Assembly (NCBI RefSeq): GCF_027912515.1
Contig: NZ_CP115464.1
Coordinates: forward strand, 2,604,001 to 2,668,000
Length of the DNA stretch: 64,000 bases
Source of the DNA: Brevundimonas sp. NIBR10
GTDB lineage: Bacteria > Pseudomonadota > Alphaproteobacteria > Caulobacterales > Caulobacteraceae
Direction of reading: 5' to 3'
Positions within the stretch are counted from its first letter, which is position 1. Each line of letters begins with the position of its first letter. The notes beneath the pieces were generated by a model. It ran no database searches. It saw nothing but the letters and a program-made list of their open reading frames with translations, and was not told the origin of the DNA. Position numbers and translations under genes: made by a program. Below are positions 22,035 to 29,388 of the stretch, in pieces.

Positions 22035-22582
22035 CCCAGGATCGTGAAGAACTGATAGCCTGCCTTCGATCAAAGAAAGGCATGACGGTTTGTCCATACG
22101 ACCCGCGCTCGCCGGACTACTGGACGACGAACGACACGGACCCTTGCAAGTTCTGCGGTCAGTTGAACGACGATGCCGCGCCCGATGTCTGCAAGGGCGT
22201 TGACCTTCGCGTCATGGATCAAGCTGCTGATACGATAACCTCCCTCCTGTCAGACCTAGAGGCCATGCAGGAGGCGTTGAAGGAAGCTGAGGCGAAAGCC
22301 GAACGGGTCCGGTTGGCGAACAAGCGGTATCGCAACTTTGTCCAGCAACACCTGCCCGGCCTTCGGGTCAGCCAAGCCCGGAACCCACTCGATCAAGAAA
22401 CCAGGTGTCGTGCCGGTCGCGAGATCAGAAACTACGCGAACGTCATGATGCGGGCCGGCTGCTGCGCCCGCGAATATCTCGTTGGACTCCTCGCCCTAGC
22501 CACCGACGTTGATCAGCAGGGCGACGACGAACGGTTTCATTGTCTGTGGACCGCCCAGCCCGATCATCATGGGGGTGGGTGA
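22031..22582 (+). CDS. Phage protein with CxxC site and coiled coil (183 aa)
   Basis: Residues 21-55 contain CPYD...CKFC and another Cys, a possible zinc site. Residues about 75-105 form a coiled coil (LEAMQEALKEAEAKAERV). The C-terminal 70 residues are basic with a CC pair. Start ATG 22031 overlaps the previous stop. Confidence 0.55.
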   Translation: MTQDREELIACLRSKKGMTVCPYDPRSPDYWTTNDTDPCKFCGQLNDDAAPDVCKGVDLRVMDQAADTITSLLSDLEAMQEALKEAEAKAERVRLANKRYRNFVQQHLPGLRVSQARNPLDQETRCRAGREIRNYANVMMRAGCCAREYLVGLLALATDVDQQGDDERFHCLWTAQPDHHGGG

Positions 22583-22953
22583 TGGGGGCTGCTGACCTTC
22601 CTCCGCGCCTGACCACCCGCGAAGTGTGCAGCCTGGGCCGGTTCTCCCTGCGTACCTTCAACCGCCGGCGCCGCAGTGGCGAATGGCTGGTCGAGCCGTG
22701 CGGCATGACTGGCGTGACGACCTGGCCGCGCGATCCCGTTCTCAAGGCGCTGAACCTGTACCAAGATCAACCGGCGCCCGTCGCCGAACCCGAGAAGCCG
22801 AGGGTCACACCAGATGCCATCCGTGCAGCAAGAGCTGGGCAAGTACGTCAGCGTCCGGGGCCCGCGCGAGGACGGGACATACCGCGTCCTGTTCGAGGTG
22901 CCGGCGCGCATCCGCCCATCCGACTGGCCTTCGACGCGACCGCTGCCGACTGA
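22582..22953 (+). CDS. Excisionase-like DNA-binding protein
   Basis: Residues about 8-60 read as a MerR/excisionase-type winged helix (LTTREVCSLGRFSLRTFNRR, then a wing, then TTWPRDPVLKAL). It lies directly upstream of the integrase gene, the usual place for xis. The annotated end overlaps the integrase start by 140 bases. The overlapping last 44 residues are Arg/Pro-rich and may carry no function of their own. Start ATG 22582 is coupled TGATG. Confidence 0.6.
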   Translation: MGAADLPPRLTTREVCSLGRFSLRTFNRRRRSGEWLVEPCGMTGVTTWPRDPVLKALNLYQDQPAPVAEPEKPRVTPDAIRAARAGQVRQRPGPARGRDIPRPVRGAGAHPPIRLAFDATAAD

Positions 22954-24166
22954 GGGTCGCCGCGGGGATCTGACCGACGCGTTCGAGGTCGCCCGGATCA
23001 AGGCTGATGCGAAGCGTTTCTATGCCGAGTTGATGGATGCCCGGAACGGCGTGGAGAAGGGCGTCGACCCGAATGCCCGCACTCTCGAGACCCTGATCCG
23101 CGCATGGCAGGGATCGCAGGCGTGGAAGGACAACAAGCCGATCACGAACCGGGGCTACGAGGACTATCTACGCGAGGTCCGGGCCTGGCAGTCGGCCGAC
23201 AATCCCGACCCGACCCTCATCACCGTGCCGGACGTCGAGGCCTTCATCGGCATGTACGACGACCGGCCGACCACCCGCTACCACGTGCGCAAGGTTCTGC
23301 GCATGGTCATGGGTCAGGCCGTCCGGCTGAAATGGCGCACCGACAACCCCGTCGACGAGGTTCGGGCCCCGATGCCGAAGACGCGGGTCACGATCTGGGA
23401 AGAGTCCGACGTCGAAATGTATGCATGGGCGGCGATCGCGGCGGGCAACCCCGACCTCGCCGCCATCATCCTGACCGAGTGGGAGATCGGCCAGCGATTG
23501 ACCGACATCGTGCTGTTTCGCCGTGGGGCCGAATATCTGGCCGCTGAGGGCGTTTTCAGCTTCGACCAGTCCAAGACCGCCAACCCCGTCGCGATCCCTG
23601 TCAGCGACCGCCTGAGGGGCGTCCTGGCCCACATTGAGCAGTCCGGCAGCCTGTACCTCTTCCACGACGCCACATCGGCCCGCACGACGGCCGAACAGGT
23701 GTTTGAAATGCTCGCCGACGGACAGGCGGCGGGTCGCATCCCGTCGGCGCTGGAAATGGGACGACGCATCGGGATCAGCGACGTCGCGGTCGGCAAGGCA
23801 ATCTCGAAGCTCCAGGCCGAGCGCGCGATCCGCCGCACACCGAACGGCATCCAGGTCATGGCGAACGACTATGCCGCACGCCTCCGTCCGTTCGCCGACT
23901 TCGGGCGCCTGTCCAAGGTGTTCGCCGATGTGCGGTCCCGGTTCGTCATCCCCGCCGGCGGACGTCACCTGATGCTGCGTGCGCTCCGGCATTCGTGCGT
24001 CGTGCAGTTGGCCCGTTGCGGCTGCGAGATTCCTGAGATCGCCGCGATCACCGGGCACACGCCAGCCAGCGCGGCCGAGGTGCTGAAAATCTATATGCCC
24101 CGTGATAGTACGGTGGCCAGGAACGCGCAGGAGAAGCGTGGGCTTGTGGCGAGGAGAACGGCGTGA
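22814..24166 (+). CDS. Phage tyrosine integrase with an apparent internal winged-helix insertion
   Basis: A site-specific recombinase of 450 residues. N-terminal arm-binding and core-binding regions occupy about residues 1-185. Catalytic residues are visible: Arg228 (GQRLTD), Lys254 (DQSKTANP), box II Arg392 (LRALRHS, with Arg389 at the usual His position), His415 (ITGH) and Tyr427 (KIYMPR). Between Lys254 and box II lies an extra stretch of about 60 residues (295-350) that looks like a winged helix: IPSALEMGRRIGISDVAVGK then a basic wing. I know of no such insert in ordinary phage integrases. The gene ends the prophage operon near tRNA-Arg. Confidence 0.88.
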   Translation: MPSVQQELGKYVSVRGPREDGTYRVLFEVPARIRPSDWPSTRPLPTEGRRGDLTDAFEVARIKADAKRFYAELMDARNGVEKGVDPNARTLETLIRAWQGSQAWKDNKPITNRGYEDYLREVRAWQSADNPDPTLITVPDVEAFIGMYDDRPTTRYHVRKVLRMVMGQAVRLKWRTDNPVDEVRAPMPKTRVTIWEESDVEMYAWAAIAAGNPDLAAIILTEWEIGQRLTDIVLFRRGAEYLAAEGVFSFDQSKTANPVAIPVSDRLRGVLAHIEQSGSLYLFHDATSARTTAEQVFEMLADGQAAGRIPSALEMGRRIGISDVAVGKAISKLQAERAIRRTPNGIQVMANDYAARLRPFADFGRLSKVFADVRSRFVIPAGGRHLMLRALRHSCVVQLARCGCEIPEIAAITGHTPASAAEVLKIYMPRDSTVARNAQEKRGLVARRTA

Positions 24167-24414
24167 CGGACGAGGCATTGATCGAGCGCGTCGCTCAGGC
24201 TCTATGCGATGCACGCTCGCCGCACGACAAACTTCCAATGCTGGGGCTCGATCCAGACTTTGGCGACCGCCCTTTTCATTCCGATCACTGTGACGACGGG
24301 GAACTGAGCGACCCAGAAGTTCGAGCCCTCGCCAAGGCCGCAGTTGATGCCATCAGAACATATCAGGCTCGCCAGTCCGACGGTCGCCCAAATGCGAGTC
24401 CGACGGTCCCTTGA
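24163..24414 (+). CDS. Small protein after the integrase (83 aa)
   Basis: GTG 24163 overlaps the integrase stop (GTGA). The protein is acidic and soluble, with a His/Asp-rich middle (PFHSDHCDDGELSDPE) and flanking helices. It is the last gene before the tRNA and probably the last prophage gene. No family recognised. Confidence 0.55.
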   Translation: MTDEALIERVAQALCDARSPHDKLPMLGLDPDFGDRPFHSDHCDDGELSDPEVRALAKAAVDAIRTYQARQSDGRPNASPTVP

Positions 24415-24472
24415 TCCAGCCCTTGCGTCTCACCCCGCAAACTCTTATCCGGCCTGACTTTCCAGACCCCAA

Positions 24473-24549
24473 GCGCCCATAGCTCAACCGGATAGAGCAC
24501 CCGCCTTCTAAGCGGACGGTTGCAGGTTCGAGTCCTGCTGGGCGCGCCA
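24473..24549 (+). tRNA. tRNA-Arg (anticodon UCU)
   Basis: A 77-base cloverleaf with an encoded CCA end. Acceptor GCGCCCA pairs with TGGGCGC. The D-arm is GCTC...GAGC. The anticodon loop CTTCTAA gives UCU (reads AGA). The T-arm is GCAGG-TTCGAGT-CCTGC. It reads AGA, a rare codon in this GC-rich DNA. The prophage lies on its 5' side. Confidence 0.95.
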
Positions 24550-24569
24550 TTCACACCACCGGAGGCCCC

Positions 24570-24833
24570 GTGGCCCATATCAAGAATCAGACCCTGACCG
24601 GCGATCAGCATATCGATGGCGGCATCTACGAAGACTGCGTCTTCGAGAATGCGCGGATGATCTACGACGGCGGCACACCCCCGCAGTTCATCAACACCAG
24701 CTTCACCGCATCGCACTTCATGTTCGACAAGTCGGCGGGCAACACCGTCAACTTCCTGCGCGCCATGCTGCCCGCACGGTCCAACATGCGCGAGGTCGTG
24801 TTCGGCCTGATGCCCGAGTTGCGCCAGAACTAG
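24570..24833 (+). CDS. Conserved-type hypothetical protein (87 aa)
   Basis: GTG 24570 gives MAHIKNQTLTGDQHIDGGIY, a right-handed beta-helix or pentapeptide-like pattern (YEDCVFENARMIY, TSFTASHFMF) without clear five-residue repeats throughout. It is the first chromosomal gene after the tRNA. Its stop TAG shares bases with the convergent gene's stop (CTAG at 24830-24833). Function unknown. Confidence 0.6.
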   Translation: MAHIKNQTLTGDQHIDGGIYEDCVFENARMIYDGGTPPQFINTSFTASHFMFDKSAGNTVNFLRAMLPARSNMREVVFGLMPELRQN

Positions 24834-26002
24834 CCGGTTGAGGCATTCCAGGCGGCCAGCCCGATCTCGAGGTCGGCGATCAGGTCGTCGGGGTCCTCAA
24901 GTCCCACGCTGATCCGAATCAGCTCGCCTTCCAGCGCCGTCGGTCCCTCGCGATACGCCATCTGGTGGGTCTCGTGGGTGACCAGGCTCTCGAACCCGCC
25001 CCAGGAATAGCCGAGGCCGAACAGGCTGAGCGCATCAAGGAAGGCCTCCGCCCGGACCTTGCCCATGCCCTTCATGACCACGCCGAACAACGACGCGGCA
25101 CCGGAGTAGTCGCGAGCCCAAAGGTCATGCGCCGTGTCGCCCGGCAGGGCGGGATAGAGGATGCGCGACACCTCCGGCCGGCCTTGCATCCAGGCGGCGA
25201 TCGTCAGCGCCGACCGGGCCTGCTCCTTCATCCGCAGCGGCATGGTCCGCAGGCCCCTCAGCGCCAGCCAGGCGTCGTCGGGCGAGACGTGCCAGCCGTG
25301 GTCCTCCATGGTCTCGGCGATGGCCCGCCCGATCCCGGCGTCGCGAACGGCGATTCCGCCCATCAGCACATCGGAGTGGCCCGAGACGTATTTGGTCACG
25401 GCCTGGACGCTGACGTCGACACCGTGTTCGAGCGGCTTGTAGGCCAGTCCGGCACCCCAGGTGTTGTCCATGACGGTCAGGGCGCCACGCGCCGTCGCCG
25501 CCTCAGCCAGACGGGCGACGTCGAGCATCTCGAAGGTCAGCGAGCCGGGCGATTCGATCAGTACGACGCGTGTCCTGTCCGAAATCATGGCGGCGACCGC
25601 CTCGGCGTCGGCGTCCGGCGCATGATAGCGCACCGTCACGCCGCGCGCCGCCATCCATCGCGACAGGAACCGCCGCGTCGGTCCGTAGCAGGCGTCCGTG
25701 GTCAGGATCTCGTCGCCCGGCCGGACCAGGGCCATGACCGGGACCGTCACCGCCGCCAGCCCTGACGGGACCAGAAAGACCTCCTCCGCGCCTTCGAGAT
25801 CAGCCAGGGCCGCGCGCAGTTCGCGCGCCGCCGAAGTGCCGTCCAGCCCATAGGTCGGCCCCAGGGTGTCGTCGCGCATATCCCCGACCCGATCCGACAG
25901 CATGGTCGAGGCGCGCTCGATCGGCGGATTGACGGGGCGGCGACCCTGTCCCCGGCGGGTGGCGCCGGAGATCAGGCGGGTACGGTCGGTCGGGGTCTTC
26001 AT
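24830..26002 (-). CDS. metC: Cystathionine beta-lyase (PLP-dependent trans-sulfuration enzyme)
   Basis: Cleaves cystathionine to homocysteine, pyruvate and ammonia in methionine synthesis. I use ATG 26002 (MKTPTDRTRLISGATR, 390 residues); the upstream extension is Arg/Pro-rich and non-native. Family marks: GPTYGLDGTSA near the start, the PLP-binding loop LVPSGLAAVTVPVMAL, VMDNTWGAG with the PLP-pyridine Asp, and the Schiff-base lysine in VTKYVSGHSDVLMGG. Related Cys/Met-PLP enzymes are hard to separate, but the WGxG and GHSD signatures favour MetC. Divergent from the amino-acid-binding protein gene, 82 bases apart. Confidence 0.88.
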   Translation of the reverse strand: MKTPTDRTRLISGATRRGQGRRPVNPPIERASTMLSDRVGDMRDDTLGPTYGLDGTSAARELRAALADLEGAEEVFLVPSGLAAVTVPVMALVRPGDEILTTDACYGPTRRFLSRWMAARGVTVRYHAPDADAEAVAAMISDRTRVVLIESPGSLTFEMLDVARLAEAATARGALTVMDNTWGAGLAYKPLEHGVDVSVQAVTKYVSGHSDVLMGGIAVRDAGIGRAIAETMEDHGWHVSPDDAWLALRGLRTMPLRMKEQARSALTIAAWMQGRPEVSRILYPALPGDTAHDLWARDYSGAASLFGVVMKGMGKVRAEAFLDALSLFGLGYSWGGFESLVTHETHQMAYREGPTALEGELIRISVGLEDPDDLIADLEIGLAAWNASTG

Positions 26003-26084
26003 CAGCGGCGTGGCCCGGGCGGTTGCGAAACAGCCCCTAAAGGCCTCTAAAGCCCACGGGGCGCAAGCACGACGAGGCGATGCG

Positions 26085-27191
26085 ATGACGCGAGCGGCGA
26101 ACGGATTGCGAGGCCTGGCGTTGCTGGGCTCTGTTTTCCTGACGCTGGCGGGGTGTGATCGCCCGTCCGTGCCGACGGCTCCACCCGTTGAGGCACCATC
26201 CCTGACCCCCAACGCTGCGCCCAATGCGGCCAGTGCGACCCTCGCGGCGGTCAAGGCGCGCGGCTATCTGAACTGCGGGGTCCACCAGGGGCTGGTCGGT
26301 TTCGCCTACACCGACAATCGGGGTGAATGGCGCGGGTTCGACGTGGACTTCTGTCGCGTCATGGCGGCGGCGATATTCGGCGACGGCGACAAGGTCCGGT
26401 TCATGCCCCTGACCGCCGACAACCGGTTCCAAGCCCTGGCGTCGGGCCGGATCGACGTCCTGTGGCGCAACACATCATGGACCATGGACCGGGATACGGG
26501 CGGTCAGTTCACCTTCGCCGGGATCAACTACTATGACGGCCAGGGCTTCATGGTCCGCCGTGCTCTGGACCTGAACAGCGCCACCGAGTTGAACGGCGCG
26601 CGGATCTGCGTCGCGGCCGGCTCGACCAGCGCATTGAACGCCGCCGACTATTTCCGATCGCGAGGCATCGCCTACACCCCCGTCGTCGCTCCGACCGAAG
26701 AGGCGGCGCGTCAGGCCTATGGGCGGGAGGACTGCGATGCCTTCACCGCCGACATCTCGGCCTTGGCGGCGGCGCGCACGACCCTGGGCGATCCGCAGCA
26801 GCATGTGATCCTGGCGGACGTCATCTCCAAGGAGCCGCTGGGCCCCGTCGTTCGCCGTGGCGACGAATCGTGGACGGCGCTGGTTCGCTGGACGCTGGAC
26901 GCCGTCATCCTCGCCGAGGAACTGGGCGTGACCCAGGCCAATGCGAGGGCCATGGCCAGGGACGCCCGCGACCCGCGTGTGCGTCGCCTCGTCGGCCTCG
27001 ACCTCGATTTTGGTGCCCGGCTGGGTCTGTCCCGGACCTGGGCCGTCGACGCGGTGGCCGAAGTCGGCAACTATGGTGAAATCTTCGAGCGGAACGTGGG
27101 GTCGCAATCGGCGCTCGACCTGGCGCGTGGCTTGAATGCACAATGGAATGCGCGGCCGGGCGGTCTGATCTACGCCCTGCCGGTACGCTGA
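26085..27191 (+). CDS. Amino-acid ABC transporter substrate-binding lipoprotein (AapJ-like)
   Basis: A 368-residue periplasmic binding protein, family SBP_bac_3, of the general L-amino-acid (Aap/Bzt) type. Start ATG 26085 with GAGG upstream. A signal peptide ends at LTLAGC, so Cys24 is probably lipid-modified. The ligand-binding fold opens at VKARGYLNCGVHQGLVGFAY and continues with GFDVDFCRVMAAA and RIDVLWRNTSWTMDRD, all characteristic of AapJ. Most AapJ proteins are free periplasmic proteins, so the lipoprotein signal is unusual. No permease or ATPase genes are adjacent; the next gene is an unrelated symporter. Confidence 0.82.
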   Translation: MTRAANGLRGLALLGSVFLTLAGCDRPSVPTAPPVEAPSLTPNAAPNAASATLAAVKARGYLNCGVHQGLVGFAYTDNRGEWRGFDVDFCRVMAAAIFGDGDKVRFMPLTADNRFQALASGRIDVLWRNTSWTMDRDTGGQFTFAGINYYDGQGFMVRRALDLNSATELNGARICVAAGSTSALNAADYFRSRGIAYTPVVAPTEEAARQAYGREDCDAFTADISALAAARTTLGDPQQHVILADVISKEPLGPVVRRGDESWTALVRWTLDAVILAEELGVTQANARAMARDARDPRVRRLVGLDLDFGARLGLSRTWAVDAVAEVGNYGEIFERNVGSQSALDLARGLNAQWNARPGGLIYALPVR

Positions 27192-27229
27192 CGGATTTTC
27201 GAGGACGCCCAGGCGTCCGTGGGGGCTGA

Positions 27230-28552
27230 ATGACCGAGACGAAAAAGGGCGGCCTGCCGCTTCACTGGCTGATGCTGATCGGGTTTCTGGTCGGTCTGGG
27301 CGGCGGACTGGCCGTCAACATGCTGGTGGGCGCCGATACCCCCTGGGTCGTCTGGCTGACGTCCAACGTGACGGGCCCGGCCGGTCAGATCTTCCTGCGG
27401 CTGCTGTTCATGCTGGTGATTCCGCTGCTGTTCTCGGCCTTGGTGGTCGGGGTGGCGGAGATGGGTGACCTGAAATCGCTGGGGCGGGCGGGGATCAAGA
27501 CCCTGCTTCTGACCATAGTGGTGTCGGGCATTGCGGTCGTCATCGGCCTGGGCATGGTCAATCTGTTCCGGCCCGGCGATGGCGTCGATCCGGAACTGGC
27601 CCGTGCCCTGCTGGCTCAAGGGTCTGCGGGTGCGGCCGCGATCGTGGAGAAGGCCCCCGAGAGCATCCAGTTCGGCCAGTTCTTCCTCGACCTCATCCCG
27701 TCGAATGTCTTCACGGCGGCGTCGGAGAACCAGATCCTGCCGGTCATGATCTTCGCCCTGTTCTTCGGGATCGGGCTGGTGATGGCCAAGTCGCCGGCGA
27801 CCGACCGGCTTCAGACGGTGATCGAGGGCATCCTCGAGGTCACGATGAAGCTCATCAACATGGTCATCAAACTGGCCCCCTATGCGATCGCCTGTCTGAT
27901 GTTCAACCTGGCGGCGCTGTTCGGCTGGGATCTGCTGGTCCGGCTGGCGGCCTATGTCGGCGTGGCTGTGGGGGCCATGCTGATCCACATGTTCGTGGTC
28001 TATCCGCTGGTCGTCTGGATCGGCGGCGGCATGAACCCGGTGACCTTCTTCAGGGGTGTGCGCCAGCCGATGGTCGTCGCCTTCTCGACCGCGTCATCGA
28101 ACGCCGCCCTGCCGGTGTCGCTGAAGGCCGCCGAGACCGAGCTGAAGCTGCCGCGCAAGATCGCCCGTTTCGTCCTGACCGTCGGGGCTACCGCCAACCA
28201 GAACGGCACGGCCCTGTTCGAGGGGGTGACGGTGCTGTTTCTGGCCCAGTTCTTCCAGATCGAGCTGTCCCTGACCCAGCAGTTCATCGTGATGCTGGTC
28301 TGCATCCTGGGCGGCGTCGGGACGGCCGGGGTTCCGGCGGGTTCCCTGCCGGTGGTGGCAATGATCCTGGTCATGGTCGGGGTGCCGGCCGAAGGCATCG
28401 GCCTGATCCTGGGCGTCGACCGGTTCCTGGATATGTGCCGGACCACGCTGAACGTTACCGGCGACCTGGTCCTGGCAACGGTGGTATCGCGCGGCGAGAC
28501 CGACGACATCGTCCCGGCCGACGAGCCGGAGCCCTGGGCGGCGAAGGCTTAA
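27230..28552 (+). CDS. Dicarboxylate/amino-acid:cation symporter (DAACS family)
   Basis: An inner-membrane secondary transporter for glutamate, aspartate or C4-dicarboxylates. The 440-residue protein has about eight hydrophobic spans plus the re-entrant loops. Family marks: FLRLLFMLVIPLLFSALVVG, the serine-rich loop AFSTASSNAALPVS, TVGATANQNGTALFEGV, and GVPAGSLPVVAMILVM. The substrate cannot be told from sequence. Start ATG 27230 follows a G-rich ribosome site. Its stop TAA interlocks with the convergent sulfurtransferase stop (TTAA). Confidence 0.9.
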   Translation: MTETKKGGLPLHWLMLIGFLVGLGGGLAVNMLVGADTPWVVWLTSNVTGPAGQIFLRLLFMLVIPLLFSALVVGVAEMGDLKSLGRAGIKTLLLTIVVSGIAVVIGLGMVNLFRPGDGVDPELARALLAQGSAGAAAIVEKAPESIQFGQFFLDLIPSNVFTAASENQILPVMIFALFFGIGLVMAKSPATDRLQTVIEGILEVTMKLINMVIKLAPYAIACLMFNLAALFGWDLLVRLAAYVGVAVGAMLIHMFVVYPLVVWIGGGMNPVTFFRGVRQPMVVAFSTASSNAALPVSLKAAETELKLPRKIARFVLTVGATANQNGTALFEGVTVLFLAQFFQIELSLTQQFIVMLVCILGGVGTAGVPAGSLPVVAMILVMVGVPAEGIGLILGVDRFLDMCRTTLNVTGDLVLATVVSRGETDDIVPADEPEPWAAKA

Positions 28553-29388
28553 GCGCCGACCACGACCGGCGTATTCGCCCGCCCACCCCATTCGGCCCAG
28601 GAGCCGTCGTAGAGGCGGCTGTCCTGACCCAGTTCCGCCAGGGCTAGGGTGAGCACCGCAGCGGTGACGCCCGAGCCGCAGCTGGTGATCAGGGGACGGT
28701 CGATGTCCACGCCGGCGTTGCGGAATACCGACGCCAGGTCGTCGCCACGGCGCAGGGTACCCGCCTCGGACAGGACCGACTTGAACGGTACACTGAGCGC
28801 GCCGGGCATGTGGCCAGACCGCAGGCCGGGCCTCGGCTCTGGGGACTCGCCCTTGAACCGCGCAGGGGGACGGGCGTCCAGGATTTGGGCATCGCCGGTC
28901 AGGGCCGACAGCATCGAAGGAAGGTCGGCGACGGCCCCGGGCCGCATCGACGGTGTGAAGGTCGCTGCCGTGGGGACCGCGGGCGTCCCGGTCTCGACCG
29001 GACGACCCTCGGCGCGCCATTGGGGCAGGCCCCCGTCCAGCACCCGCACATCGGTCGCTCCCATCAGCCGGAACGTCCACCAGGCCCGCGCCGCCGAAAA
29101 CAGGCCGACGCTGTCGTAGACGACGACGGCGTCCGTCTCCGTGATCCCCAGCGCGCCGACAGCATCGGCGAAGGCTGCGGCGGTTGGCAGCATATGCGGC
29201 AGGTCGGTCGTGTGGTCAGACACGGCGTCGAGGTCGAAGAAGACCGCGCCGGGGATACGTTCGGCCTCGAACTCCGTTCGACCGTCACGGGCGTCCAGAT
29301 GCCAACTGGCGTCGACGATTCTCAGCCGGGGATCGCCGATCCGGGCGGCGAGGTCGGTGGTCGAGATGAGGGGGGATGTGTCAGCCAT
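28549..29388 (-). CDS. sseA: 3-mercaptopyruvate sulfurtransferase (two rhodanese domains)
   Basis: Transfers sulfur from 3-mercaptopyruvate to a thiol acceptor or cyanide. The 280-residue protein has two rhodanese domains. The N-terminal inactive one starts VSTTDLAAR-like (residues 8-140). The C-terminal active one carries the CGSGVTA loop, whose Gly-Ser-Gly pattern marks mercaptopyruvate rather than thiosulfate specificity. CRIVDASWHL-type and FDLDAVSD signatures fit. The ATG at 29388 overlaps the divergent photolyase ATG inside a CCATGG, so the two promoters must lie in each other's coding region. Confidence 0.88.
   Translation of the reverse strand: MADTSPLISTTDLAARIGDPRLRIVDASWHLDARDGRTEFEAERIPGAVFFDLDAVSDHTTDLPHMLPTAAAFADAVGALGITETDAVVVYDSVGLFSAARAWWTFRLMGATDVRVLDGGLPQWRAEGRPVETGTPAVPTAATFTPSMRPGAVADLPSMLSALTGDAQILDARPPARFKGESPEPRPGLRSGHMPGALSVPFKSVLSEAGTLRRGDDLASVFRNAGVDIDRPLITSCGSGVTAAVLTLALAELGQDSRLYDGSWAEWGGRANTPVVVGA

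Noticed and set aside
24830..26254. Start of the metC-like gene at 26254
   Set aside because: The first 84 codons encode Arg/Pro/Ala-rich sequence overlapping the divergent gene. The enzyme's normal N-terminus begins at ATG 26002.
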